From Streptomyces abikoensis (lineage in GTDB: Bacteria; Actinomycetota; Actinomycetes; Streptomycetales; Streptomycetaceae): a DNA stretch of 64,000 nt. This document shows, piece after piece, positions 51,757-61,598 of the stretch. Made by a program: the position numbers and the translations under genes. The notes under the pieces are model-generated. The model was given only the letters and a program-made list of their open reading frames with translations. It ran no database searches and was not told where the DNA came from. How positions within the stretch are numbered: the first letter of the stretch is position 1; every line of letters begins with the position of its first letter. The stretch spans positions 1 through 64,000 of the forward strand of contig NZ_BMRT01000014.1 of NCBI RefSeq assembly GCF_014648775.1. Reading direction: 5' to 3'.

Positions 51757-51974
51757 ACGAATCAGCTCCTGCTGGTTGTCGGTAAGGACCCGCCTTCGAC
51801 CGGGTTGCCCACCTTCGAATCTACCTGCGGGCACCGACAGCGCCCGACCTCGGGTGCCGGGCGGTTCGCGCCGCGCTTACCCGAGAGTCACGTGCTCAAC
51901 CCCTACCCGGGCGTCGAGCAGCTCGAACGAGTGGCCACTTTTCCTCACACTGACGTGTGGCGCCGTGACGGCCG

Positions 51975-52445
51975 TCACGTACCCGGCTCGGACGAGTCGT
52001 CCTCCTCCTCGTCCTCGCGCCCCGCGAGCACGGGTGAGCCGTGGTGGGACCACACCTTCCAGCCGTCACCCACGCGCCGGAAGACATTGGTGGCCACGAC
52101 GAGCTGGCCGACCAGCGGGCCGAGCTCGCCCTCGGTCTCCGAGGGGGCACCGCTGAGGATGTTCTCCGTGCAGGTGACCAGGGCCGTGTCGCCGACGACC
52201 GCGATCTCCACATCGGTGAGGAAGAACTGGATGTAGTCCGTGCTCGCCATGATCAGGGCGTAGGAGCGCAGCACCTCGCTCCGGCCGCGCAGCACGGGCC
52301 AGCCGGGGTGGACGCAGGAGACCTCGGTACCGGGGTCGTCCAGCCAGAGCCGGTCCATGGCGGCCGTGTCGCCGCGCTCCATCGCCTCGTAGAGGGCGGT
52401 GTTCGCCAGCTCGACCCGCTCGGCGTCCGTGCGGGCGGCGCTCAC
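51975..52445 (-). CDS. NTF2-like (SnoaL/nuclear transport factor 2 fold) protein
   Basis: A 156-aa protein with the cone-shaped alpha+beta NTF2-like fold: ERVELANTALYEAMERGDTA, AAMDRLWLDDPGTEVSCVHP, RGRSEVLRSYALIMAST, and FRRVGDGWKVWSHHGSPV. These proteins may bind small molecules or mediate assembly; the family covers many functions. The GTG overlaps the folP stop (GTGA), so it is made with FolP and probably relates to folate metabolism, but no enzymatic role is evident. Confidence 0.85.
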   Translation of the reverse strand: MSAARTDAERVELANTALYEAMERGDTAAMDRLWLDDPGTEVSCVHPGWPVLRGRSEVLRSYALIMASTDYIQFFLTDVEIAVVGDTALVTCTENILSGAPSETEGELGPLVGQLVVATNVFRRVGDGWKVWSHHGSPVLAGREDEEEDDSSEPGT

Positions 52446-53392
52446 TCGGCCCCCTCGGTGGCGGTCGGGCCGGCGGCGGGCGCGGCGGTGGCGGGAGCGT
52501 CGGCGGCCCGACCGGTGGGGGCCGCGGCGGCCGCCCGTTCCACCGCCCGGATCACCCGGACGGCGTCGGCGCTGGCCCGTACCTCGTGGACCCGGACCGC
52601 CCAGGCGCCCTCGCGCGCGGCGAGCGCCGAGACGGCGGCCGTGGCGGCGTCCCGCTCGCGGGCCGGCGGCGGATCGGCCTCGGGCCCGGCGAGCACCCGG
52701 CCCAGGAAGCGCTTGCGGGAGGCGGCCACCAGCATCGGCAGCTCCAGCTCCCGGCGGAACCGGTCGAGCCCGGCCACCAGGGCGAGGTCGTGCTCGGCGT
52801 GCTTGGCGAAGCCCAGGCCGGGGTCCACGACGATCCGGTCCGGCTGGATGCCGCCGTCGACCACCGCGTCCAGCCGCTGCCGCAGCTCCTCGACGACGTC
52901 GCCGACCACATCGGGGCCGTAGACCGCACGGCTGTTCATGTCGGCGCTGAAGCCCCGCCAGTGCATCACCACGAACGGCACTCCGGCGGCGGCCACCACC
53001 GGGACCATCGCGGGGTCGGCGAGGCCGCCGCTGACATCGTTGACCAGTACCGCGCCCGCCTCCACGGCGGCCTCGGCGACGGCGGCCCGCATGGTGTCCA
53101 CCGAGACGACCACGCCCTCGCCCGCCAGCTCGCGGACGACCGGGACCACCCGGCGGAGCTCCTCCTCCTGGTCGATCCGCACCGCGCCCGGCCGGGTGGA
53201 CTCGCCGCCCACGTCGACCAGGTCGGCGCCGGCGGCGGTGAGCTCCAGCCCCCGCTTGACCGCCAGCGCGGTGTCGAACCAGTGACCGCCGTCGGAGAAC
53301 GAGTCGGGCGTGACGTTCACCACGCCCATCACCGCACAGCGGTCCCACTCGGGCAGTCCGACCGGCCCGATACGGCCGCGCAACGTACTCAT
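52442..53392 (-). CDS. folP: dihydropteroate synthase
   Basis: FolP condenses pterin pyrophosphate with p-aminobenzoate and is the sulfonamide target. The 316-aa protein has CAVMGVVNVTPDSFSDGG, DLVDVGGESTRPGA, VLVNDVSGGLADP, VDPGLGFAKHAEHD, and AASRKRFLGRVL. Its C-terminal tail (about 285-316) is a low-complexity Ala/Thr/Pro extension not found in short homologues. It begins the rightmost fol transcript unit (folP, NTF2-like, folB, folK). folE is separate, 3.3 kb away. Confidence 0.96.
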   Translation of the reverse strand: MSTLRGRIGPVGLPEWDRCAVMGVVNVTPDSFSDGGHWFDTALAVKRGLELTAAGADLVDVGGESTRPGAVRIDQEEELRRVVPVVRELAGEGVVVSVDTMRAAVAEAAVEAGAVLVNDVSGGLADPAMVPVVAAAGVPFVVMHWRGFSADMNSRAVYGPDVVGDVVEELRQRLDAVVDGGIQPDRIVVDPGLGFAKHAEHDLALVAGLDRFRRELELPMLVAASRKRFLGRVLAGPEADPPPARERDAATAAVSALAAREGAWAVRVHEVRASADAVRVIRAVERAAAAAPTGRAADAPATAAPAAGPTATEGAE

Positions 53393-53431
53393 GGAACCAG
53401 CCTAGGGCGTGCGACGAGGCCGGTGAACGAC

Positions 53432-53468
53432 GCGACCCCTCCCCGGCGGGTGGCCGGGGAGGGGTCGC
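53432..53468. terminator. strong hairpin between MprF-like gene and folP
   Basis: Arms 53432-53446 and 53454-53468 are perfect 15-bp complements (GCGACCCCTCCCCGG) with a 7-nt loop. It ends the leftward MprF-like transcript ahead of folP, without a U-tract. Confidence 0.8.
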
Positions 53469-53487
53469 GGGGCGGTATCGGCGCATG

Positions 53488-55335
53488 TCACGCGGCGCGC
53501 GTGACCTCGCTCTGCTCGGGAGCCTCCTGCTCCAGGACCTCCTCCGGCGGGGCCGGGCGGCGGCGCAGCAGTCGCGGCAGCTCCAGGAAGCCCTCGGCCT
53601 GCATCATCGCGAAGCCGATGCGGGGCAGGTCACGGCTGTTGGGGAAGACGATGAAGCGGGGCTCCCAGCGGGGCCGGAACTTCTCGTTGAACTTGTACAG
53701 CGACTCGATCTGGAACCAGCGCGAGAGGAAGATCAGCACCGCGCGCTGGATGCGGACCACCGGGCCCGCGCCCAGCTTGCCGCCGCGCTCCAGGGCGGAG
53801 CGGAAGAACGCGAAGTTCAGCGACAGGCGCTTGATCTTGAGCTCGGGCGCGGCCTGGAGGAAGGCCACGATCAGCAGCTCGTTCATGCCCGGGTCGGCGC
53901 TGCGGTCGCGGCGCATCAGCTCCAGCGAGCTGCCGTCCTTGCCCCAGGGCACGTAGTGCTGCATGGCGCGGAGGTCGCCGAAGGGGAGGTCCTCGCCCTC
54001 CTCCGGGTCCTTGTGGGCGGTCGCGATGATCGCGTCCAGGTCCTTGGGGTCGCCGATGCGGCCCAGGGCCATGGAGAAGCCGCGCTCGTCCTCGGTGTCG
54101 CGCCAGGCGTTGGCGGCGCGCTGGACGGCGTCCAGCTCCTCGGGGGTCAGGTCGCCGACGCGGCGCACCTTGGTGGAGTAGCCGTTGCGCTCGATGCGCT
54201 TGACCATCTGGCGGACGTTCCGCATGGAACGGCCGGTCAGGCTGAAGTCGGCCACGTCGACGATGGCCTCGTCGCCCATCTCCAGCGCGTCCAGACCCGT
54301 CTCACGGGTCCACACCTCACCACCGGTCTCGCTGCAGCCGGCGACGGCGGGGGTCCAGGAGTGGCGCTTGGCCAGCTCCATGAACTTCTCGATGGCGCCC
54401 GGCCATGCCTCGACGTCACCGATCGGGTCACCACTGGCGAGCATCACGCCGGAGACGACGCGGTACGAGACGGCGGCCTTGCCCGACGGGGAGAAGACGA
54501 CGCTCTTGTCACGGCGCAGGGCGAAGTGGCCGAGCGAGTCGCGCTCACCGTGCTTGGCCAGCAGCTCGCGCAGCTTGTCCTCGTCCTCCTCGGTGAGGAG
54601 GGGGGCCGGGTAGGCCGGGCGGAAGGCCAGGAAGGCGGTGGTGAGGACGGTCAGCAGACCGAGGGCGCCCAGCGAGTAGCCGACGGTGTAGTCGACGTGG
54701 TCGGTGTAGCGGATCGAGCCCTCGAAGCCGACGAGGCCCCAGAGGACGTGCTCGATCTGCTCCAGCACCGGCGGGTCGCCGATCATCTTGTTGGCGTGGG
54801 AGCCGACGATCACCCAGCCGAGGGCGAAGCTGACGCCGCCCATGATGATCAGGTTGGCCAGCGCCTTCCAGCGGCTGCGGGAGTCCGGCAGCGCGGCGAA
54901 GGACTTCTTGTGCCGGAGGAGGTAGACGAAGAGCAGCAGGGAGAGGGCGCCACCGATGTAGGAGTGGCGGTAGAGCAGCTGCGCGGCGGCACCGATGGGC
55001 AGCAGGATCACGGCGGCCAGCCATGCCTGCTGCTTGGCGCGCTTCAGGCCGTGGGCGATCATCAGCAGCAGGATGCCGACGATGATCGAGCCGGCGGCCG
55101 CCAGCTGGGTCACGGAGCCGGGCAGCACCTCGGAGAGGGCGTGCACCCTGCTCCACCGGAACCGGGGGATGACCCCGGCCGCGATGTCAGCGAGGCCGAT
55201 CAGGGCCCCGATCGTGCCCACGACGGCAGGCACGTTCTCGGGCTTGGGCCCCTTGATAAGACGCGCAAGCCCCGCGAGCCTCTTCGACCCCGAAGGAACC
55301 TCGTCGGACTTTTTGCCATCTACCCTGACAGACAT
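53488..55335 (-). CDS. MprF-like phosphatidylglycerol lysyltransferase-type membrane protein
   Basis: A 615-aa protein. The N-terminal half has about seven membrane segments (AVVGTIGALIGLADIAAGVI, SIIVGILLLMIAHGLKRAKQ, LGWVIVGSHANK and others). The C-terminal half (about 255-600) is a DUF2156/MprF-type synthase domain: VFSPSGKAAVSYRVVSGVML, ASGDPIGDVEAW, FSLTGRSMRNVRQMVKRIER, and MNELLIVAFLQAAPELKIKR. Such proteins add amino acids from aminoacyl-tRNA to lipids, lowering the cell's negative charge. No lysyl-tRNA synthetase domain is fused, in contrast to mycobacterial LysX. It is divergent from an esterase gene (171-bp gap). Confidence 0.88.
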   Translation of the reverse strand: MSVRVDGKKSDEVPSGSKRLAGLARLIKGPKPENVPAVVGTIGALIGLADIAAGVIPRFRWSRVHALSEVLPGSVTQLAAAGSIIVGILLLMIAHGLKRAKQQAWLAAVILLPIGAAAQLLYRHSYIGGALSLLLFVYLLRHKKSFAALPDSRSRWKALANLIIMGGVSFALGWVIVGSHANKMIGDPPVLEQIEHVLWGLVGFEGSIRYTDHVDYTVGYSLGALGLLTVLTTAFLAFRPAYPAPLLTEEDEDKLRELLAKHGERDSLGHFALRRDKSVVFSPSGKAAVSYRVVSGVMLASGDPIGDVEAWPGAIEKFMELAKRHSWTPAVAGCSETGGEVWTRETGLDALEMGDEAIVDVADFSLTGRSMRNVRQMVKRIERNGYSTKVRRVGDLTPEELDAVQRAANAWRDTEDERGFSMALGRIGDPKDLDAIIATAHKDPEEGEDLPFGDLRAMQHYVPWGKDGSSLELMRRDRSADPGMNELLIVAFLQAAPELKIKRLSLNFAFFRSALERGGKLGAGPVVRIQRAVLIFLSRWFQIESLYKFNEKFRPRWEPRFIVFPNSRDLPRIGFAMMQAEGFLELPRLLRRRPAPPEEVLEQEAPEQSEVTRAA

Positions 55336-55506
55336 CTCTTCCCGTCGTCCTGTCGAGTGGGCCTGCGCCACTTGGCGGCAGCACCCGGACAATGTGCGCC
55401 CTGTAGGACGACGGTTTCGGGGTTGAGGTTCCGTGGGGGGCCGAGCCCGGAAAGAAGTAACCATTCCGCGACCCCGCGCGCCGGGGCGCTCGGCAGAAAG
55501 CACCTC

Positions 55507-56619
55507 ATGGGTCTCACCAGCATGGCAGTACTGATCATTGCCATCGTGGCTGCGGTCGTGCTGTTCGCATTGACCATTTGGCTCTGGCCCCGCCTGGGCA
55601 AGAAGGGCATCGGCTCCGTTCTGGCCCGCGTCGGCATGATGATCGCCACGCAGCTGTCGCTGTTCGCGGCGATCGGCCTCTGGGCCAACCAGTCCTTCGG
55701 TTTCTACGGCTCCTGGGCCGACCTCTTCGGTCAGGTCAAGAACGAGGGCGTGGTGGTCGACCACAGCGCCGGGGCCAAGCGGGTGCAGGTGGTCAGCGCC
55801 CAGCAGGTCAAGGTGCCGCGCGGCAATGTGCCCCGCGTCGGCGGCAAGATCGAGAAGATCAACATCGTGGGCGTGGAGTCCAAGATCTCCAGCCCGGCGT
55901 ACGTCTACCTGCCGCCGGAGTACTTCCAGCCGCAGTACGCCAACAAGACCTTTCCCGCCTCCGTCGCGCTGACCGGCTACCCCGGCACGGCCGAGGCGCT
56001 GATCAAGGGTCTGGACTACCCGGTGCGGGCGCACAAGCTCGCCAAGGACAAGAAGATGCAGCCCACCATCCTGGTGATGATGCGTCCCACCGTCGCCCCG
56101 CCGCGTGACACCGAATGCATGGACATACCCGGCGGCCCGCAGACCGAGACGTTCTTCGCCAAGGATCTGCGCAAGGCCATCTCGGAGCACTACCGCGTCG
56201 GCGACAAGGCGAAGAACTGGGGCATGATCGGCGACTCCACCGGCGGCTACTGCGCGCTGAAGATCGCGATGCGCCACCCCGACGCGTACAGCGCGGCCGC
56301 CTCGCTCTCCGGCTACTACAAGGCCCCGCAGGACCCGACGACCGGTTCCCTCTTCGGCGGCAGCAAGCAGCTGGAGCAGGAGAACGACCTGCTGTGGCGT
56401 CTGAAGAACAAGAGCCTGCCGCCCGTCTCGCTGCTGGTGACCACCAGCAAGAAGGGTGAGCACAACTACAAGGACACGATGAAGTTCATCGAGATGGCGT
56501 CGAAGTCCCCGACGCGTGTCTCGTCGATCGTGCTCGACAGCGGTGGTCACAACTTCAACACGTGGCGGCGTGAGCTGAACCCGACGCTCAAGTGGATGGG
56601 CAGCCGACTTTCCGCGTAG
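55507..56619 (+). CDS. membrane-anchored alpha/beta-hydrolase esterase
   Basis: A 370-aa protein with two hydrophobic segments near the N-terminus (about 5-26 and 38-60) that anchor or translocate it, then a hydrolase domain with YVYLPPEYF, ASVALTGYPGTAEALIKGL, the nucleophile elbow MIGDSTGGYCALKIA (Ser in GDSTG) and GHNFNTWRREL with the catalytic His. The family is the esterase D/antigen-85-like set. It is divergent from the MprF-like gene, and an esterase beside an MprF-type synthase suggests hydrolysis of aminoacyl-lipids or envelope lipids. Confidence 0.87.
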   Translation: MGLTSMAVLIIAIVAAVVLFALTIWLWPRLGKKGIGSVLARVGMMIATQLSLFAAIGLWANQSFGFYGSWADLFGQVKNEGVVVDHSAGAKRVQVVSAQQVKVPRGNVPRVGGKIEKINIVGVESKISSPAYVYLPPEYFQPQYANKTFPASVALTGYPGTAEALIKGLDYPVRAHKLAKDKKMQPTILVMMRPTVAPPRDTECMDIPGGPQTETFFAKDLRKAISEHYRVGDKAKNWGMIGDSTGGYCALKIAMRHPDAYSAAASLSGYYKAPQDPTTGSLFGGSKQLEQENDLLWRLKNKSLPPVSLLVTTSKKGEHNYKDTMKFIEMASKSPTRVSSIVLDSGGHNFNTWRRELNPTLKWMGSRLSA

Positions 56620-56652
56620 CGGTTTTTCCGCCCCTTACGGGGCGCCCCCGGC

Positions 56653-56676
56653 GGGGCCCGTCATCCGACGGGCCCC
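56653..56676. terminator. bidirectional terminator between esterase and folE
   Basis: GGGGCCCGTC-ATCC-GACGGGCCCC followed by TTTCG; a perfect 10-bp stem between two convergent genes. Confidence 0.88.
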
Positions 56677-56692
56677 TTTCGTATGTCCTGCG

Positions 56693-57298
56693 TCAGCGGG
56701 ACATGATCAGGCTCATCGCCTCGGCGCGCGTCGCCGGGTCGCGGAGCTGGCCGCGGACCGCCGAGGTCAGGGTCTTGGCGCCGGGCTTGCGGATGCCCCG
56801 CATGGACATGCACATGTGCTCGCACTCGATGACCACGACGACGCCCCGCGGCTCCAGGATGTCCATCAGGGAGTCCGCGATCTGCGTGGTCAGGCGCTCC
56901 TGCACCTGCGGGCGGCGGGCGTAGACGTCCACCAGCCGGGCCAGCTTCGACAGGCCCGTGATCTTGCCGGTCGTCGAGGGGATGTAGCCGACGTGCGCCA
57001 CACCGTGGAAGGGCACGAGGTGGTGCTCGCAGGTGCTGTACACCTCGATGTCCCGCACCAGCACCATCTCGTCGTGCCCGAGGTCGAACGTGGTGGTCAG
57101 CACGTCCTCCGGCTCCTGCCAGAGGCCGGCGAATATCTCCTTGTACGCGCGTGCCACTCGTGCCGGCGTCTCGCGCAGGCCCTCCCGGTCCGGGTCCTCA
57201 CCGACCGCGATCAGCAGCTCGCGGACGGCGTTCTCCGCCCGCTTCTCGTCGAACTCGCCGATCGGGCCCTCGGCCTCCAGCGTCACCGGGTCGGTCAT
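56693..57298 (-). CDS. folE: GTP cyclohydrolase I
   Basis: FolE opens the folate pathway by converting GTP to dihydroneopterin triphosphate. The 201-aa protein has the zinc ligands in [14 protein letters not shown] and [16 protein letters not shown], and [20 protein letters not shown] with the substrate residues. It follows ftsH on the same strand with a 150-bp gap holding a long hairpin; the pathway's other genes lie on the far side of the esterase and MprF-like genes. Confidence 0.97.
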   Translation of the reverse strand: MTDPVTLEAEGPIGEFDEKRAENAVRELLIAVGEDPDREGLRETPARVARAYKEIFAGLWQEPEDVLTTTFDLGHDEMVLVRDIEVYSTCEHHLVPFHGVAHVGYIPSTTGKITGLSKLARLVDVYARRPQVQERLTTQIADSLMDILEPRGVVVVIECEHMCMSMRGIRKPGAKTLTSAVRGQLRDPATRAEAMSLIMSR

Positions 57299-57376
57299 GG
57301 GCTTGCCTCGTTCTCTCGTACGTCGTCGCGCCGTGTGCGGCCCCTGCGGAGCTCTTCGGACCGCGCGCAAAAACGC

Positions 57377-57417
57377 GATGCCGCGCCCCCAGGCTAAAAC
57401 CTGGGTGACGCGGCATC
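57377..57417 (-). terminator. long imperfect hairpin between ftsH and folE
   Basis: Outer arms GATGCCGCG/CGCGGCATC enclose an inner stem CCAGG-CTAAAA-CCTGG with asymmetric bulges; a second hairpin (GGGCCC-TTCGC-GGGGCCC) is adjacent at about 57424-57442. It probably terminates ftsH transcription or forms a leader for folE. Confidence 0.6.
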
Positions 57418-57450
57418 CATTCCGGGCCCTTCGCGGGGCCCGGGGGGGGC

Positions 57451-59460
57451 TCAGCTCTCCGGCGTGGCCGGGCTGTCCTTGGTGAGCTCCACCGTGTCGA
57501 CGGGGGCGGCCCCGTTGCTGGGGGCGAGCTCCTTCGGGGAGAGCACCGGCGGGCGGGTGGAGGGCGTACGGCGCGAGGAGCCGGTCCACGCCGGGCGGGC
57601 CGGGCGCTTCACGACGTGCCGGAAGATCTCGGCGATCTCCTCCTTGTTCAGCGTCTCCTTCTCCAGGAGGGCCAGAACCAGGTTGTCGAGGACGTCACGG
57701 TTCTCGACGAGGATCTCCCACGCCTCGTTGTGCGCGGTCTCGATGAGCTTCTTGACCTCTTCGTCGACCAGCGCGGCGACCTCTTCGGAGTAGTCCCGCT
57801 GGTGCGCCATCTCGCGGCCCAGGAAGGGCTCGGAGTTGTCGGAGCCGAACTTGATCGCGCCGAGACGCTCGGTCATGCCGTACTGGGTGACCATCGCGCG
57901 GGCCGTGGCGGTGGCCTTCTCGATGTCGTTGGCCGCGCCCGTGGTCGGGTCGTGGAAGACGAGCTCCTCGGCCGCGCGGCCGCCCAGCATGTAGGCCAGC
58001 TGGTCGAGCATCTCGTTGCGCGTGGTGGAGTACTTGTCCTCGTCGGGCAGGACCATGGTGTAGCCGAGCGCGCGGCCCCGGGACAGGATCGTGATCTTGT
58101 GAACCGGGTCGGAGTTCGGGGAAGCCGCCGCGACCAGGGCGTGTCCGCCCTCGTGGTACGCGGTGATCTTCTTCTCCTTGTCGCTCATGATCCGGGTCCG
58201 CTTCTGCGGGCCGGCCACGACGCGGTCGATCGCCTCGTCCAGCGAGTGGTTGTCGATCAGCTTGCGGTCGCTGCGGGCCGTCAGCAGGGCGGCCTCGTTC
58301 AGGACGTTCGACAGATCGGCACCGGTGAAGCCGGGGGTGCGGCGGGCGACGGCGGCCAGGTCGACGTCGGGCGCGACCGGCTTGCCCTTCTGGTGGACCT
58401 TGAGGATCTCCAGACGGCCCTGCATGTCCGGACGGTCGACGGCGATCTGCCGGTCGAAACGGCCCGGGCGCAGCAGCGCCGGGTCGAGGATGTCCGGGCG
58501 GTTGGTGGCGGCGATCAGGATGACGCCGCCCTTGACGTCGAAGCCGTCCATCTCGACGAGCAGCTGGTTGAGCGTCTGCTCGCGCTCGTCGTGACCGCCG
58601 CCGAGACCGGCGCCGCGGTGGCGGCCCACCGCGTCGATCTCGTCGACGAAGACGATGGCCGGGGCGTTGGCCTTGGCCTGCTCGAAGAGGTCGCGGACGC
58701 GGGAGGCGCCCACACCGACGAACATCTCGACGAAGTCGGAGCCGGAGATCGAGTAGAACGGGACGCCCGCCTCGCCGGCGACGGCGCGCGCGAGGAGCGT
58801 CTTGCCCGTTCCGGGCGGGCCGTAGAGCAGCACACCCTTGGGGATCTTGGCACCGACGGCCTGGAACTTCGCGGGCTCCTGGAGGAACTCCTTGATCTCC
58901 TGGAGCTCCTCGACGGCCTCGTCGGAGCCGGCCACGTCGGCGAAGGTGGTCTTGGGGGTGTCCTTGGTGATCAGCTTGGCCTTGGACTTCCCGAAGTTCA
59001 TCACCCGGGAGCCGCCGCCCTGCATCTGGTTCATCAGGAACAGGAAGACCACGACGATCAGGACGAAGGGCAGCAGCGAGAGCAGCACCCCGACGAAGGG
59101 GTTCTGCTTCGACGTCGAGACGTTGTAGCCCTCGGGCAGCGTCTTCGGGTCGTCGTCATCGGCCTTGGCCTGGAGGTCCTTGGAGATCTCCACGCCCTGG
59201 TCGCCGATGTAGTTGGCCTGGACCTTGCTGGAGCCCTTGATCTTCTGGCCGTTGATCAGCTCGATCTTGATCTTGTTCTCGTCGCCGGTCGTCAGCTCGG
59301 CCGATTTCACCAGGTTCTTGTCGATCGCGTGCACGACCTGGCTGGTGTCCACCGACTTGTAGCCGCCGGACGAGCCGACGACCTGCATCAACACGACCAC
59401 GGCGAGGACGGCCAGCACGATCCACATGACCGGCCCACGGAAGTAGCGCTTCACGTCCAT
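57451..59460 (-). CDS. ftsH: ATP-dependent zinc metalloprotease FtsH
   Basis: FtsH is a membrane-bound AAA+ protease degrading unneeded or damaged membrane and regulatory proteins. The 669-aa protein has two membrane helices (about 9-28 and 122-148), an external loop between them, the AAA domain with Walker [12 protein letters not shown] and [23 protein letters not shown]-region [19 protein letters not shown], and the zinc motif [11 protein letters not shown] (HEGGH) with a later [20 protein letters not shown]. The C-terminal tail is low-complexity. It lies downstream of hpt, with a 288-bp gap (59461-59748) likely holding its promoter. Confidence 0.97.
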   Translation of the reverse strand: MDVKRYFRGPVMWIVLAVLAVVVLMQVVGSSGGYKSVDTSQVVHAIDKNLVKSAELTTGDENKIKIELINGQKIKGSSKVQANYIGDQGVEISKDLQAKADDDDPKTLPEGYNVSTSKQNPFVGVLLSLLPFVLIVVVFLFLMNQMQGGGSRVMNFGKSKAKLITKDTPKTTFADVAGSDEAVEELQEIKEFLQEPAKFQAVGAKIPKGVLLYGPPGTGKTLLARAVAGEAGVPFYSISGSDFVEMFVGVGASRVRDLFEQAKANAPAIVFVDEIDAVGRHRGAGLGGGHDEREQTLNQLLVEMDGFDVKGGVILIAATNRPDILDPALLRPGRFDRQIAVDRPDMQGRLEILKVHQKGKPVAPDVDLAAVARRTPGFTGADLSNVLNEAALLTARSDRKLIDNHSLDEAIDRVVAGPQKRTRIMSDKEKKITAYHEGGHALVAAASPNSDPVHKITILSRGRALGYTMVLPDEDKYSTTRNEMLDQLAYMLGGRAAEELVFHDPTTGAANDIEKATATARAMVTQYGMTERLGAIKFGSDNSEPFLGREMAHQRDYSEEVAALVDEEVKKLIETAHNEAWEILVENRDVLDNLVLALLEKETLNKEEIAEIFRHVVKRPARPAWTGSSRRTPSTRPPVLSPKELAPSNGAAPVDTVELTKDSPATPES

Positions 59461-59748
59461 CCATACGGGGCGCTCGGCGCCCCGTCCCTCCTGCCACAGT
59501 GAGGCACGGTCACCCCGGATTGAGGTGCCTGTGCGTGCGGTGTCCTGCTCGACCTTGAAAGCTTGGCTCGAAGGCCTGAAAAAGGCTGACCTTCGGACGG
59601 TACCCCAGCATTGTCACCCGACGCCGCCGCGGACGGTCAACAAACCCGCCCTCGCATGCTCCAACGGCGGGAAACCGGGAAGGGTTCCCGGCCACGGGTT
59701 CACCCACCGGGTTCACCACCGGGGTACCGGCTCCACGACGGAGCGTGC

Positions 59749-60303
59749 TCAGCCGCCGTAGACGTGCGGCGCGAGCGTGCCCACGAAGGGCAGGTTGCGG
59801 TACTTCTCGGCGTAGTCGAGACCGTAACCGACGACGAACTCGTTGGGGATGTCGAAGCCGACCCACTTCACGTCGATGGCCACCTTCGCCGCCTCCGGCT
59901 TGCGCAGAAGCGTCACGACATTGAGCGACTCCGGCTCGCGCGAGCCCAGGTTCGACAGCAGCCAGGACAGCGTCAGGCCGGAGTCGATGATGTCCTCGAC
60001 GATCAGGACGTGCTTGCCCTTGATGTCGGTGTCCAGGTCCTTGAGGATGCGGACCACACCGGAGGACTGGGTGCCCGCGCCGTAGGAGGACACGGCCATC
60101 CAGTCCATGGTGAGGGGGGTGGACAGGGCGCGCGCCAGGTCCGCCATCACCATCACGGCGCCCTTGAGGACACCGACGATGAGCAGGTCCTTGCCCGCGT
60201 ATTCCGCGTCGATCTTCGCGGCCAGCTCGGCCAGCTTCGCGTCGATCTCTTCCTTGGTGATGAGCACCGACTTCAGATCGGTGCCCATGTCCTTCTCGTC
60301 CAC
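59749..60303 (-). CDS. hpt: hypoxanthine phosphoribosyltransferase
   Basis: Hpt salvages hypoxanthine (and often guanine) with PRPP. The protein is 184 aa from GTG 60303, or 179 aa from ATG 60288. The PRPP-binding signature is [19 protein letters not shown], with [20 protein letters not shown] (active-site Lys) and [20 protein letters not shown]. Its start is uncertain, because no site stands out. It is 64 bp downstream of tilS in the order tilS-hpt-ftsH, which is typical across many bacteria. Confidence 0.95.
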   Translation of the reverse strand: MDEKDMGTDLKSVLITKEEIDAKLAELAAKIDAEYAGKDLLIVGVLKGAVMVMADLARALSTPLTMDWMAVSSYGAGTQSSGVVRILKDLDTDIKGKHVLIVEDIIDSGLTLSWLLSNLGSREPESLNVVTLLRKPEAAKVAIDVKWVGFDIPNEFVVGYGLDYAEKYRNLPFVGTLAPHVYGG

Positions 60304-60367
60304 CCGCGCCACTCTCGCTCGTTCACGACCTTGTCGGGCCCGCGAGACGCGCTCCGCCCCGCTCGCA

Positions 60368-61387
60368 TCAGCCCTGCCGGAGGACCAGTCTGCCACCCTG
60401 CCTGCGAACCGCGACGCGCCCGGGGAGATTGATGGCCCCCTGACCGCGCCAGCCGGTGATCAGGCGGTCCACTTCCTCCAGGTGCCGGGCGAAGAGCGAA
60501 CCGGCCGGGGAACCCGCCGCGATGGCCGCCCGGCGCAGCACCCGGCGGCGCACGGCGGGGGGCAGGGCGTAGAGCTTGGCGACCTCGAGATCGCCGGAGT
60601 CGTCGCGCACGGACGGCTCCACGGCGGCCGCCCAGGAGTCGAGGGCGTCGGCATCGTCACGGGAGAGCTGGGCCGTCCGGGCGAGGGCCTCCACCACGCC
60701 CTTGCCCAGCGCCTTCTCCAGGACCGGCAGCGCCTCGTGGCGCACCCGGGAGCGGGTGTAGGCCGGATCGGCGTTGTGCGGGTCGTCCCAGACGGGCAGG
60801 GACTGGACCATGCAGGCCTTCCGGGCCGTTTGCCGGTCCAGCCCGAGGAAGGGCCGGCGGTAGCGGCCGCCGGCGCCGGAGGCGGTGGCCATGCCGGACA
60901 GCGAGCGGATGCCGGAGCCCCGGGCGAGCCCGAGCAGCACCGTCTCGGCCTGGTCGTCACGGGTGTGGCCGAGCAGGATCGCGACGGCGCCGTGGCGGTC
61001 GGCGACGGCGTCCAGCGCGGCGTAGCGGGCCTCACGGGCGGCGGCCTCGGGGCCGCCCTCCCGGCCGACGTCGACGCGGACGGCCTCGACGGGGTCGAGG
61101 TCGAGGGCGGTGAGACGGCTCACGACCTCGGCGGCGCGGAGGTCGGAGCCCTGCTGGAGGCCGTGGTCGACGGTCACGCCACCGGCCCGGACCCCGAGGC
61201 GGGGGGCCTCGAAGGCGAGGGCGGAGGCGAGCGCCATGGAGTCGGCGCCACCCGAGCAGGCCACCAGCACGAGCGGGGGCTCGCCGGCGCCCTGGGGCGA
61301 GGAGGTGGTGGGGGCCAGGGTGAGGACGTCGTGGAGAACGCGGCGGACCGCCAGGCGTATCGCCGCGACCGCGGGGTGTGGACCCAT
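60368..61387 (-). CDS. tilS: tRNA(Ile)-lysidine synthase
   Basis: TilS adds lysine to the CAU anticodon of a tRNA-Ile so that it reads AUA. The 339-aa protein is short, as in actinobacteria. The N-type ATP-PPase domain has the SGGxDS motif in [16 protein letters not shown], and [39 protein letters not shown] (HTRDDQAET) and [15 protein letters not shown] match the family. The longer frame starting at 61465 has no supporting homology, so ATG 61387 ([18 protein letters not shown]) is used. It heads the tilS-hpt-ftsH-folE string. Confidence 0.94.
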   Translation of the reverse strand: MGPHPAVAAIRLAVRRVLHDVLTLAPTTSSPQGAGEPPLVLVACSGGADSMALASALAFEAPRLGVRAGGVTVDHGLQQGSDLRAAEVVSRLTALDLDPVEAVRVDVGREGGPEAAAREARYAALDAVADRHGAVAILLGHTRDDQAETVLLGLARGSGIRSLSGMATASGAGGRYRRPFLGLDRQTARKACMVQSLPVWDDPHNADPAYTRSRVRHEALPVLEKALGKGVVEALARTAQLSRDDADALDSWAAAVEPSVRDDSGDLEVAKLYALPPAVRRRVLRRAAIAAGSPAGSLFARHLEEVDRLITGWRGQGAINLPGRVAVRRQGGRLVLRQG

Positions 61388-61598
61388 GTCCGTGTGTCCA
61401 ATCGTTCCATGGGAGGGGGTGCCGGAGCCGGCGCCGGGGGCTTGCCGACTCCGAGTATCCGTCACGCTGTGTGCGTCGATGGTGACAGAGACGAGCCTTT
61501 ACCCGAGCATCGCACGCCCACCCTTGGCACACGGTCCCTCGGAAGGGTGATTACGGGAGCGTTCGTCCGGTAGCAGGGCGTGACGGGGGTGGACGGAA

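Noticed and set aside
53485-55506. Long rightward frame upstream of the esterase
   Set aside because: It is antisense to the MprF-like gene, rich in Gly/Ala/Asp shadow sequence and lacks any motif; the esterase starts at ATG 55507.
57616-59502. Rightward 628-codon frame antisense to ftsH
   Set aside because: Shadow of ftsH with Val/Asp/Gly/Leu-biased composition; no domain recognised.
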